A DNA stretch of 18,909 nt from Chitinophagaceae bacterium (GCA_021738605.1 JAIPBY010000015.1:1-18909), one strand, 5' to 3'; shown: positions 1-7,912, counted from the stretch's first letter. The notes: generated by a model not told the origin, from the letters alone. Numbers and translations: made by a program.

Positions 1-255
1 GCCTCACCCCAGCGAAGACTTGATGCAGGCGATAAAGCGGATAATCGAATTCCTCTCGGTGGCACGCCTGGATTTAACCTGCTCAACCTTTATTCTGGCT
101 ATCAATACAAAAGCTTAACATTCAGGTTGTATTGGAACAATATCTTCAACGCCGATTACAGAACCCACGGTTCCGGAGTAAATGGCATGGGAAGTGCGGT
201 TTCAGGAATGTTGTTTCTCACGATAAACAAAAAAAATGATAAAGGAAGAAGCTGA
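1..255 (+). CDS. TonB-dependent outer-membrane receptor, C-terminal end (5' partial)
   Basis: Frame 1 is open from the first base to a TGA at 253-255 and encodes the last 84 residues of a beta-barrel protein. The pattern is typical of the final strands of a TonB-dependent receptor: an RLDAGDKADNRIPLGGTPGF stretch, then alternating aromatic/hydrophobic strands (LLNLYSGYQYK, LTFRLYWNNIFNADYRTHGSG), then a last strand ending GMLFLTIN. Receptors of this class usually stop at a terminal aromatic residue in the last strand. This one runs on through a short hydrophilic tail (KKNDKGRS). The tail begins at an A8 tract and overlaps the next gene by 20 nt, so the natural end may differ slightly. The overlap suggests translational coupling to the HD oxygenase and a role in substrate uptake for that operon. 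The plug and most of the barrel lie outside the window, so the substrate class cannot be read. Confidence 0.8.
   Translation, partial: ASPQRRLDAGDKADNRIPLGGTPGFNLLNLYSGYQYKSLTFRLYWNNIFNADYRTHGSGVNGMGSAVSGMLFLTINKKNDKGRS
229..236 (+). repeat. A8 homopolymer at receptor end / HD oxygenase start
   Basis: Eight consecutive A residues immediately precede the TG of the HD oxygenase start codon. In the given sequence the receptor reads through it and stops 16 nt later. One extra A would end the receptor at a TGA overlapping the ATG, giving the common ATGA junction. The tract is therefore either a possible slippage site or a possible indel in the sequence. Confidence 0.6.
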
Positions 256-811
256 AAAAATAGTTAATGAGATTTTCTCCCTGTATGAAAATCATGGCAA
301 TGCTGATTATATTGGTGAGCCTGTCTCTCAGTTGGAGCACATGTGTCAGGCTGCACAGCTGGCAGAGGAAGAGGGTTATGATGATGAGGTGGTGTTGGCT
401 GCATTTTTTCATGATATTGGGCACCTGTGTGAATTTATCATGCCAGTCGAACTGATGGAAGGTGTTGGTGTATTGGATCATGAGTCCATCGGTCAGGCGT
501 ATTTGGTAAACAAGGGCTTTTCAGAAAGAGTTGCCAAACTGGTTAGAAGCCATGTGGAGGCAAAAAGGTTTCTTACTTTCAAGTTCCCCGAATATTTTGA
601 AAAACTGTCTGATGCCAGCAAATTAACACTCCAGCATCAAGGTGGTAGGATGAATGCAGAAGAGGCAGAAGCCTTTGAGACTGATCCCATGTTTGAGCTT
701 TTCATCAAAATGCGTACCTGGGACGACTTTGCAAAAATTACCAATAAGGCCCTGCCTGATTTGAATAGGTACAAGCAAATGGCCGTTTTACACCTTCTGC
801 AAAACAATTGA
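236..811 (+). CDS. phnZ: PhnZ-like HD-domain phosphonate dioxygenase
   Basis: This 191-residue protein matches the mixed-valence di-iron HD oxygenases that cleave the C-P bond of 1-hydroxy-phosphonates. PhnZ turns (R)-2-amino-1-hydroxyethylphosphonate into glycine and phosphate. The metal ligands are visible in order: H35 in QLEHMCQ, H59-D60 in FFHDIGH, H82, H106, and an aspartate in the RTWDD stretch (D163). Features that separate PhnZ from ordinary HD phosphohydrolases are also present: Y25 and E28 in YIGE, positioned like the substrate-gating Tyr/Glu pair of PhnZ, and H63 in the HDIGH motif. Length is that of PhnZ (about 190). The ATG at 236 overlaps the receptor gene by 20 nt, and the next gene starts 6 nt after the stop, so it is the first enzyme of a coupled operon. 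No PhnY hydroxylase that would normally make its substrate is visible nearby. The related TmpB enzyme, which acts on trimethylated analogues, is an alternative. Confidence 0.85.
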   Translation: MIKEEAEKIVNEIFSLYENHGNADYIGEPVSQLEHMCQAAQLAEEEGYDDEVVLAAFFHDIGHLCEFIMPVELMEGVGVLDHESIGQAYLVNKGFSERVAKLVRSHVEAKRFLTFKFPEYFEKLSDASKLTLQHQGGRMNAEEAEAFETDPMFELFIKMRTWDDFAKITNKALPDLNRYKQMAVLHLLQNN

Positions 812-817
812 TTGAAT

Positions 818-1495
818 ATGAGCATAGCCTACAAATTAGCAGTATTGGATATCGCTGGCACAACCGTTGTCGATAAAGATTTTGTTGCCATCGCATTCGT
901 TGAAGCATTCATGCAATATGGTATAGACCTGCGGATTGAAGAAATAAATCCTTTGATGGGTTTTAAAAAGACTGAGGCCATTGCAACCGTATTACAAAGA
1001 AAAAAAATTGAGGTAACACATGAGAAAGTTGATTTTATCAACAATATTTTTACCAATCAAATGATTTACTTCTATTCCACTTCTTCACAAGTGGAGGCTT
1101 TGCCGCATGCGGAAGCTTTTTTTCAGTTTTTAAAATCAAAGGGTATTGCGGTAGCACTTGATTCAGGTTTTCCAAGGGTAATTGTTGATGCCATTGTTGA
1201 CCGATTGGGTTGGCTAGAAAGGGGATTGGTTGATTTCGTTATTGCCAGTGATGAAGTAGAAAAAGGAAGGCCATTCCCTTTTATGATCAACAGGTTGATG
1301 GCTTTGGCCGGGGTAGAGGAAACTGCAGCGGTAATCAAGGTTGGAGATACCATGGTTGATATTCAGGAAGGCAGAATGTCTAATTGTGGTCTGGTGGCTG
1401 CAGTTACCACTGGAGCATACAGCAGGGCTGAGCTGATGGCATATTCTCCTGACCATGTTGTTGACTCCTTAGCGGAATTGGAGCAATATATCTGA
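818..1495 (+). CDS. Phosphonatase-like HAD hydrolase 1 (PhnX-related)
   Basis: This 225-residue cytosolic HAD-superfamily protein resembles phosphonoacetaldehyde hydrolase (PhnX) and the TIGR03351 phosphonatase-like family. Motif I is DIAGTT with nucleophile D11 and Ala at +2 (A13). PhnX carries Ala there, while most HAD phosphatases carry Asp. The cap domain has MGFKK with K51 where the Schiff-base lysine of PhnX (MGLLK) aligns. Motif II is S116 in DSGFPR, followed by GRPFP (150-154) and the acidic motif KVGDT...D (D177, D181). The predicted reaction is hydrolysis of phosphonoacetaldehyde, or a close analogue, to an aldehyde and phosphate. A TTG at 812 is in frame, but the ATG at 818 places motif I where family members have it, so I prefer it. 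The gene lies 6 nt after the HD oxygenase gene and 1 nt before the dehydrogenase gene. The substrate has not been shown for most members of this family. Confidence 0.82.
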   Translation: MSIAYKLAVLDIAGTTVVDKDFVAIAFVEAFMQYGIDLRIEEINPLMGFKKTEAIATVLQRKKIEVTHEKVDFINNIFTNQMIYFYSTSSQVEALPHAEAFFQFLKSKGIAVALDSGFPRVIVDAIVDRLGWLERGLVDFVIASDEVEKGRPFPFMINRLMALAGVEETAAVIKVGDTMVDIQEGRMSNCGLVAAVTTGAYSRAELMAYSPDHVVDSLAELEQYI

Positions 1496-1496
1496 G

Positions 1497-2591
1497 ATGA
1501 AGGGACAATCAAATTTTGCGCAATTTGAAGACAGTGCGAATGGGTTTTCCATTAGGAGTACAAGTATTCCTGAATTAAAGCCCGGTGAAGTTTTGGTAAG
1601 AAATACCTACACGACCATTTGTAGAAGTGATATATATACATTTCAAGGAAAACGAAAAGAGAAAAGTCCCACAATTTTAGGTCATGAGATTGTTGGTAAA
1701 ATAGTTTCAATTTCTCCAGATGCACCATCTAAAGATTTGCGAGGACATGCATTGCAGATTGGAGACCGAATTACCTGGGGCATCTATGCCAGTAATCCAG
1801 ATTCTGCTTTTGCAAAAAAAGGTATTCCACAAAAAGGGGAAGATCTTTTCAAATATGGACATGAGCAAATCACCGAGCATAGTACCTTGCACGGAGGATT
1901 GTCAGAATACATTATTCTTAGAAAAAATACTCCCATCATCGCCATTCAGGATGATGCGCTGAGCAACAAAGCAGCATCGCTGATCAACTGTGCTGTTGCC
2001 ACTGCCGCTGGGGCGATACGCATGGCTGGCAGTCTTGAAAACCAGACCGTCCTTATCAATGGTGCCGGCATGCTTGGTATCATCGCATGTGCAATGGCCC
2101 ACAAAGCGGGTGCACGAAAAGTCATAGCGGTAGATTTCAACATTGAGCGTGCAAATCTTGCATTGAAATTTGGTGCTGATCTTGCTTTGGGTGCTGATGC
2201 ACCAGTGCTTTCATCTTCTCCTGCTGATGATACTGTTGAAAAAATAAAAGTAGATGTAGTACTGGAGTTCAGTGGCATTCCAGAGGCCATGAAGTCAACA
2301 CTTGAATTGCTTGACATCGGCGGAACAGCTGTTTGGATTGGTGCAACTTTTCCCCAGCCAGACATCGCCATCAATGGTGAGAAAATTATCAGAAGAGTGT
2401 TGACCATCAGGGGCCTTCATAATTATAACCAATCCGATTTGGTAGCTGCAGTTGAGTTCATCGAGTCGTCCTTCATTGAGTTCGATTTTGATTCTCTTGT
2501 TCATGGAGGCTTTTCGCTCGAACAAACATCTGCGGCTTATCAATATGCTATTGACCATAATCCTTTTAGGGTAGGCATTGATCTTTTTTGA
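1497..2591 (+). CDS. Phosphonate-associated MDR alcohol dehydrogenase
   Basis: This 364-residue medium-chain dehydrogenase/reductase resembles the TIGR03366 phosphonate-catabolism-associated alcohol dehydrogenases. The catalytic zinc site appears intact: C42 in CRSD, H63-E64 in GHE, and C165 in NCAVATA. The nucleotide-binding fold follows with GAGMLG at 189-194 and an acidic residue at the end of the second strand (VDF), which favours NAD. The family motif FKYGHE is present around 118-123. The four cysteines that hold the structural zinc in classical zinc alcohol dehydrogenases are missing; the equivalent positions appear to be N100, S103, A106 and G114. The likely role is oxidoreduction of a small alcohol or aldehyde linked to C-P cleavage, such as acetaldehyde or a hydroxyalkylphosphonate, but the substrate is unknown. 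It starts 1 nt after the first HAD gene and lies between the two phosphonatase-like genes, so the three are surely co-expressed. Confidence 0.85.
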   Translation: MKGQSNFAQFEDSANGFSIRSTSIPELKPGEVLVRNTYTTICRSDIYTFQGKRKEKSPTILGHEIVGKIVSISPDAPSKDLRGHALQIGDRITWGIYASNPDSAFAKKGIPQKGEDLFKYGHEQITEHSTLHGGLSEYIILRKNTPIIAIQDDALSNKAASLINCAVATAAGAIRMAGSLENQTVLINGAGMLGIIACAMAHKAGARKVIAVDFNIERANLALKFGADLALGADAPVLSSSPADDTVEKIKVDVVLEFSGIPEAMKSTLELLDIGGTAVWIGATFPQPDIAINGEKIIRRVLTIRGLHNYNQSDLVAAVEFIESSFIEFDFDSLVHGGFSLEQTSAAYQYAIDHNPFRVGIDLF

Positions 2592-2605
2592 TAAAATTTA
2601 TCCAT

Positions 2606-3337
2606 ATGCGCAAAATAAGTTTGGTAGTATTTGACTTGTCCGGTACAACGGTTAGTGATGACAATGCTGTGGCAAAATGTTTGTACGAAGGTGCCAAGCA
2701 TTTTGGACTTGATGCAACAATTGGAGATTTTGAAAAGACAATTGGAACCAACAAGATCAAACTCTATGAGTTCATGATTGCCAGAGACAATGGAGTAGAT
2801 GTATTGATTGAAAACCTGGAGCGCTATCATTTTCCTGAGTACCATGAAAAGGCATTGACTGTATTTGATCACTATTCTAAACTGATGGTTGACTACTATC
2901 GTAATGAAGTCAAAGCAATGCCAGGCGCAGAGGAAACTTTCGAATGGTGTCATCAAAACGGCATCAAGGTGGCTACCGATACTGGATTTCACAGGGATGT
3001 CAATACAGCCATCATGGAAGGTTTACAATGGCGGGAGAGGGGTTTGATTGATCTTTCACTGGATGTAGAAAGCACAGACGGCATTGGAAGGCCCGCCCCT
3101 TACCTCATCCATCAAGCCATGTTTTCCCTGGGTATTCAAAGTGTTCATGAAGTAATTAAAATTGGAGATACTCCTGCAGATTTACTTTCTGGGTTCAATG
3201 CAGGTTGCAAAGGCAATATTGGTGTGTTGTCTGGTGCCAATAACCGCGAAACACTTTCCCGTTATCCCCATACTCATATTATTCAGGATGTAGCACAGCT
3301 CCCCGCAACAATTTTAGCAGATTTTTCAAACGCTTAG
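2606..3337 (+). CDS. Phosphonatase-like HAD hydrolase 2 (PhnX-related, diverged)
   Basis: This 243-residue protein is a second member of the phosphonatase-like HAD family, clearly diverged from the product of 818-1495. Motif I reads DLSGTT with nucleophile D10 and serine (S12) where PhnX and the first paralogue have alanine. The cap has IGTNK with K50 aligned to the PhnX Schiff-base lysine. Motif II is T126 in DTGFHR, then GRPAP (161-165) and KIGDTPAD (D188, D192). A TTG at 2588 would overlap the dehydrogenase gene and add six residues. The ATG at 2606, 14 nt after that gene, puts motif I at the usual distance from the N-terminus and is preferred. The carrier gene starts 2 nt downstream. The two hydrolases could split substrates, for example phosphonoacetaldehyde and another phosphono-aldehyde. 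Which of them is the true phosphonatase cannot be told from sequence. Confidence 0.82.
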   Translation: MRKISLVVFDLSGTTVSDDNAVAKCLYEGAKHFGLDATIGDFEKTIGTNKIKLYEFMIARDNGVDVLIENLERYHFPEYHEKALTVFDHYSKLMVDYYRNEVKAMPGAEETFEWCHQNGIKVATDTGFHRDVNTAIMEGLQWRERGLIDLSLDVESTDGIGRPAPYLIHQAMFSLGIQSVHEVIKIGDTPADLLSGFNAGCKGNIGVLSGANNRETLSRYPHTHIIQDVAQLPATILADFSNA

Positions 3338-3339
3338 CC

Positions 3340-4623
3340 ATGGATGCATCCGGCATACGCTCAACAACCACTAAAAAAATTGATGTTATATTTTTAATGA
3401 ATGCCGCCGCCGCAGCCTTCATTACGTATCTGAGCATGTATGCATTCAGAAAACCTTTTACCGCAGCAACCTATGATGGTTTATCGCTGTGGGGATTGGA
3501 TTATAAGATACTGCTGATTATTACCCAATTGATCGGATACACACTTTCCAAGTATGTTGGCATTAAGTTGGTTTCTGAATTGCATGCCGGAAACAGAACC
3601 AGGATGTTGATCATGCTCATGGGCTTTGCATGGGTTTCTTTGTTCCTCTTTGCCATAACACCCTTTCCGTATAACCTTCCTTTTATGTTCCTCAATGGTT
3701 TGCCACTTGGCATGATTTGGGGTGTTGTGTTTGGTTTTTTGGAAGGACGAAAATCAACTGAATTGTTGGGCGCTGTGATGGCTTCCAGTTTTATTGTTTC
3801 TTCAGGATTGGTCAAGGGGGTGGGTAAATTATTGTTGGACCAATTTCATGTTCCTGAATTGTGGATGCCCTTTGTGGCTGGTTTGGTATTTTTACCTCTT
3901 CTTGTTCTTGGCATTTGGATGCTGAACAAGATCCCTGCCCCTGACGAAGAAGATAAAAGTCTCCGCACTGAAAGGGTTCCGATGAAAAGTGCAGAACGCA
4001 TGGTGTTTGTCAAGAGATTTGCGCCCTGTATCTTATTTTCAATTCTCATTTATGTAGGACTTACCATATTCCGTGACATGCGCGATAATTTTGCAGTGGA
4101 GTTCTGGAACGCATTGGGTTATTCCACAATGCCAGAACTACTTGTTTTTTCAGAAATTCCCATTGCAGTAGCCGTTTTGATCATTATTTCCTGCATGATT
4201 CTGATCAGGAACAACAGGGTCGCCTTTTACTCCAACCACATGATCACATTTTTTTGTGGTTTGCTGTTGGTCTTTTCGACATTCCTCTTCATCTCAAAAT
4301 TGATGGATCCTGTACTTTGGATGATTGTTGCAGGTTTTTCCATGTACCTGCCTTACATCGCCATACATACCATGTATTTTGAAAGATGGATTGCTCATTT
4401 CCGGTACAAGAGCAACATTGGTTTCATGATGTCCATGGCAGATGCAGCGGGGTATCTGGGTAGTACCATCATCCTACTGGTCAAAAACTTTGCAACACCA
4501 ACTGTAAGTTGGGTGGATTTTTTCATGGTGAGTGCGATTGTGATTGGACTGGCGATGGCAGTTTTTGCTATTGCGGCCTTTTTCTTTTTTAAGCGGTTGG
4601 AGAATAAGCAAATTGTCATCTAA
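3340..4623 (+). CDS. DUF5690-type MFS transporter, probable organophosphate/phosphonate carrier
   Basis: This 427-residue polytopic inner-membrane protein has roughly a dozen hydrophobic segments spread along its length and a short basic C-terminus (FFFFKRLENK). The N-terminal signature MNAAAAAFITYLSMYAFRKP is what I recognise as DUF5690, a Bacteroidota and Planctomycetota MFS-like family. The YAFRKPF segment at 34-40 resembles the YxxRxxF region at the start of GlpT/UhpT organophosphate:phosphate antiporters, where the arginine contacts phosphate. It is the last gene of the first phosphonate block, 2 nt after the second HAD gene. The best inference is import of a phosphonate into the cytoplasm, perhaps in exchange for phosphate, but direction and substrate are not shown by the sequence. 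No ABC-type phosphonate importer (PhnCDE) is present, which makes this the only visible inner-membrane entry route. Confidence 0.75.
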   Translation: MDASGIRSTTTKKIDVIFLMNAAAAAFITYLSMYAFRKPFTAATYDGLSLWGLDYKILLIITQLIGYTLSKYVGIKLVSELHAGNRTRMLIMLMGFAWVSLFLFAITPFPYNLPFMFLNGLPLGMIWGVVFGFLEGRKSTELLGAVMASSFIVSSGLVKGVGKLLLDQFHVPELWMPFVAGLVFLPLLVLGIWMLNKIPAPDEEDKSLRTERVPMKSAERMVFVKRFAPCILFSILIYVGLTIFRDMRDNFAVEFWNALGYSTMPELLVFSEIPIAVAVLIIISCMILIRNNRVAFYSNHMITFFCGLLLVFSTFLFISKLMDPVLWMIVAGFSMYLPYIAIHTMYFERWIAHFRYKSNIGFMMSMADAAGYLGSTIILLVKNFATPTVSWVDFFMVSAIVIGLAMAVFAIAAFFFFKRLENKQIVI

Positions 4624-4638
4624 TACTTCAAATACTTG

Positions 4639-4671
4639 TTGTTTATTCCTTTAAATGAAATTAAGAATTTG
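4639..4671 (+). promoter_or_regulatory. Weak candidate Bacteroidota-type promoter before susC
   Basis: The 91-nt gap between the carrier gene and susC is the largest in the window. It contains TTG (4639-4641), a 22-nt spacer and AGAATTTG (4664-4671). This loosely matches the Bacteroidota pattern TTG-N17-23-TAnnTTTG, with the first two bases of the -7 box wrong. Transcription would begin near 4678, giving a leader of about 37 nt. No terminator-like GC stem with a T-run is visible, so read-through from upstream is also possible. Confidence 0.22.
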
Positions 4672-4714
4672 ATAACACCCAAAGAGGATATTCGCACCTC
4701 ACAAAAGTTTATCA

Positions 4715-7700
4715 ATGATGAAGTTGAAGTCATGCGTATGTTGCATTTTACTGGGTTTGTTGACGTTTTTAAGTTTTGAAATCAACGCCCAAGAAAAATC
4801 AAAATTTGTCTCAATAGCTGGCGTAGTAAAGGACCAGGATGGTGGTAAATTACTCTCTGGCGTAAGTATTGCCAACGAAAAAGGGACCATTCTTTCATTG
4901 ACCAATGAAAAGGGTTCTTTTGAGTTGAAAGTAATAGAAGGGTCTGTTCTCGTGTTCAGTTATGTATCGTACGAAACGCAACAATTGACAGCAAAATCCT
5001 CAACTGCGGTTGAGATTTTGATGACTTCAAAAGGGAAAGAATTGGAGGCCGTGTTTGTAACCACTGCATTGGGTATTACCAAAAAACAAAAATCATTGGG
5101 GTATTCACTGCAACAACTGGGCAGTGAAGATGTTTTGGATGCTCGTTCTAACAATTGGTCAAGTGCACTTTCTGGAAAGGTTGCTGGCCTTAATTTACTC
5201 TCTGCAGGATCAGGCCCTATGAATACCACAAGAATCAGCCTTCGCGGGGATGCATCAATGAATCCTGACGGCAACTATGCACTGGTTGTAGTTGACGGAG
5301 TTCCTATAAATAATTCCATGGCAACATCAGGCGTTAACAATGCATATGGTGCAGGATCTGGAAATGATATTCCAGTGGATTTTGGCAATGCTGTTTCTGA
5401 TTTGAATCCAGACGATATTGAAAGTATTTCTGTTTTAAAAGGGCCAGGAGCAACGGCATTGTATGGCAGCAGAGCAGCCAATGGCGCCTTGCTCATTACA
5501 ACAAAATCTGGTGCTAGAAAAGAAAAAGGGCTGGGTATTTCTTATAGTTCAAACGTTTCTATTCAGAATGTTCTCAACTGGCCCGATTACCAATATGAAT
5601 ATGGTCAGGGGACAGGAAAGGTTAGGAATGCAGCAGGAGAGTTTTTTTATTCTTATGGTGCAACTGCCGATGGGGCAAGTACAAGTGGAACGAGCAGTGC
5701 ATTTGGTCCTAAATTCAATGGTCAAAATTATTATCAGTACGATCCAACTGTTCAAGGGGCCGGTGCTGCTAAAACGCCTTGGGTTCCGTATAAGAATAAT
5801 ATTACTGACTTCTGGAGAACAGGCTCAACAATAACCAACAGCATTTCTCTTGATGGTAGCACAGATCGTTCTTCTGGTAGGATAGCACTCACCCATTCAA
5901 AAAATGAATGGATCATGCCCAATACTGGATTTGAAAGGGTAACTGCTTCAACCAGTTTTTCATCTAAAATATCTGAAAAAATCAAGATCAGTGGTAAGGC
6001 GAATTATATCAATAAAAAAAGTGACAATGTTCCTGGTACTGGTTATAACAATCAATCCATTGCCTATTTCATGATTTTTCAGAATCCCAATGTTGACCTG
6101 AACTGGTACAGGGATATCTGGAAAAAGGACCTTTACCAGGTTGATCAGATACATCCTTTCAGTTCTTTCATCGATAATCCTTTTTTGATTGCTCATGAAA
6201 TGACCAATAGTGTAAACAGCAATTCTTTCTTTGGAAATATTACAGCAAATATTGCCATTGCAAAAAATCTTGATTTGTTGTTAAGGTCCGCGCTGACAAC
6301 TTCATCTGAAAAAAGGGAGATGCGCAGACCATTTAGTTCTGCAAATTTTTTGAGGGGATATTATAAAGAGCAGCGATTGACAGATCTGGAAATGAATTCA
6401 GATTTCCTTTTTTCCTATAAAAAGAAATTTGGAAAAGACATTGAATTGAGTGCCTCAGCAGGTGGAAATACAAGAAACAATGACAATACACGCGCGGATG
6501 CCTACGTAGATGGATTGGTCATTCCAGGTGTTTATAAATTGGCCAATGGCTTGGGTCAATCTATCATTACTACGTACGATAGAAAAAAAGTAGTCAATAG
6601 TTTTTATGGGACAGGCTCAATAGGGTTCAAAACTGCCTATTTTCTTGATTTCAGCGGTAGAAACGATTGGTCTAGCACGCTTTCACTTAAGAATAATTCA
6701 TTTTTTTATCCATCCGTTAATGCAGCAGTTGTGCTGACTGATCTGATGAAACTGCCAGCATCCATTTCATTTGCCAAACTCAGGCTTTCTGCGGCGCAGG
6801 CAGGAAACGATACTGAACCATATAAAAATCGCAGGTATTATACCGCTACTGAATTCGCTGGTTCTGCTGTAGTTCCAACAATCTTACCCAACTATAACTT
6901 GAAGCCAGAGATTTCGACGAGTTATGAATTGGGTCTTGACCTTCGGTTACTGAAGAGCAGATTAAACTTTGATTTAACGGTATATGAAAACAGAACCAAG
7001 AACCAAATCCTTGATGTTCCTTTGGATCCTACAACAGGCTATACAAGAGCTGTTTTGAATTCAGGATTGGTGCGAAACAGGGGTGTTGAAGTAATCGTAA
7101 ATGCTAAACCAATAAGATCAAAGAATTTCAAGTGGGATGTCTCAATCAATTGGGCCTTGAACAGGAACAAGGTATTGGAGCTTGCTGAAGGCATGGATGG
7201 TAAGCAAGACATTGGATATGGTGGAAATGCCACTTTGCAAGCCAGGGTTGGCGGTACTACTGGAGATATTTATGGTTTTGGATTTGTCCGTTCACCTGAA
7301 GGGAAAACTGTTTACACTTCCATTGGCCTTCCAGCACGTCCTGCCGACATTCAATACATTGGCAATGCTTATGCTGATTGGAAAGGTGGGTTAAAAAATG
7401 AGTTCACTTACAAAGAGATTAAGTTTTCAATCTTGCTCGATGGACAGCTTGGTGGAAAGATTTATTCTCAGACACACCATAAAATGACCGAGCAGGGTAA
7501 ATTGATGCATACCCTAAAAGGGCGGGAAGAAAACTTTATCATTGGCGATGGTGTGGTATTGAATGCAGCCACTGGAAAATATGATGTAAACACAATTAAA
7601 GTCCTTCCTGTTGATTATTATGCTGATTACTACAGAAGGGCAAATGTTGAATCAAATACCTTTGATGCATCTTTTTTGAAGCTGAGGGAAATGAGGCTTG

Positions 7701-7912
7701 AAAAGTCTATACCACAAAGGGTATTGGGTAAAAGTTTTATAAAGCAGGCCTCTTTTGCAATCTATGGAAGAGACCTATTGATGATAAGCAATTTCCCCAT
7801 GTTTGATCCTGAAACTGCAGCCCTCAATGGCTCAACGTTATTGCCGGGCGTAGAGATGGGGCAGATGCCGTCTACAAGAACCATTGGATTGAATTTGACT
7901 TTTAAGTTTTAA
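4715..7912 (+). CDS. SusC/RagA-family TonB-linked outer-membrane transporter
   Basis: This 1065-residue outer-membrane importer is the barrel half of a SusCD pair. The N-terminus is a signal peptide (hydrophobic core about 7-22, likely cleavage after INA at 25). A carboxypeptidase-D regulatory-like beta sandwich follows at about 33-103, then a TonB-box-like stretch (EAVFVTTALG, 111-120). The plug domain contains the SusC signatures SALSGKVAGLNL and GATALYGSRAANG (245-257). The remaining 800 or so residues are beta-barrel, ending in NLTFKF with the expected terminal phenylalanine. Two adjacent ATG codons (4715, 4718) could both serve; the first is used here. The susD gene follows after 28 nt. 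SusC proteins usually carry glycans, but its position between phosphonate genes suggests it may import a phosphonate-bearing glycan, lipid or other ester. That is inference. Confidence 0.93.
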   Translation: MMKLKSCVCCILLGLLTFLSFEINAQEKSKFVSIAGVVKDQDGGKLLSGVSIANEKGTILSLTNEKGSFELKVIEGSVLVFSYVSYETQQLTAKSSTAVEILMTSKGKELEAVFVTTALGITKKQKSLGYSLQQLGSEDVLDARSNNWSSALSGKVAGLNLLSAGSGPMNTTRISLRGDASMNPDGNYALVVVDGVPINNSMATSGVNNAYGAGSGNDIPVDFGNAVSDLNPDDIESISVLKGPGATALYGSRAANGALLITTKSGARKEKGLGISYSSNVSIQNVLNWPDYQYEYGQGTGKVRNAAGEFFYSYGATADGASTSGTSSAFGPKFNGQNYYQYDPTVQGAGAAKTPWVPYKNNITDFWRTGSTITNSISLDGSTDRSSGRIALTHSKNEWIMPNTGFERVTASTSFSSKISEKIKISGKANYINKKSDNVPGTGYNNQSIAYFMIFQNPNVDLNWYRDIWKKDLYQVDQIHPFSSFIDNPFLIAHEMTNSVNSNSFFGNITANIAIAKNLDLLLRSALTTSSEKREMRRPFSSANFLRGYYKEQRLTDLEMNSDFLFSYKKKFGKDIELSASAGGNTRNNDNTRADAYVDGLVIPGVYKLANGLGQSIITTYDRKKVVNSFYGTGSIGFKTAYFLDFSGRNDWSSTLSLKNNSFFYPSVNAAVVLTDLMKLPASISFAKLRLSAAQAGNDTEPYKNRRYYTATEFAGSAVVPTILPNYNLKPEISTSYELGLDLRLLKSRLNFDLTVYENRTKNQILDVPLDPTTGYTRAVLNSGLVRNRGVEVIVNAKPIRSKNFKWDVSINWALNRNKVLELAEGMDGKQDIGYGGNATLQARVGGTTGDIYGFGFVRSPEGKTVYTSIGLPARPADIQYIGNAYADWKGGLKNEFTYKEIKFSILLDGQLGGKIYSQTHHKMTEQGKLMHTLKGREENFIIGDGVVLNAATGKYDVNTIKVLPVDYYADYYRRANVESNTFDASFLKLREMRLEKSIPQRVLGKSFIKQASFAIYGRDLLMISNFPMFDPETAALNGSTLLPGVEMGQMPSTRTIGLNLTFKF

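Noticed and set aside
812..817. TTG start for the first HAD gene directly after the HD oxygenase stop
   Set aside because: An ATG two codons later (818) gives the normal N-terminus, so a rare start is not needed.
1946..2407. 153-codon open frame on the minus strand inside the dehydrogenase gene
   Set aside because: It is opposite the Rossmann fold of a well-supported gene and its low-complexity Ser/Ala-rich translation matches no family.
2588..2605. TTG start for the second HAD gene overlapping the dehydrogenase stop
   Set aside because: It would add six residues before the point where family members begin. The ATG at 2606 places motif I correctly and follows the upstream stop by 14 nt.
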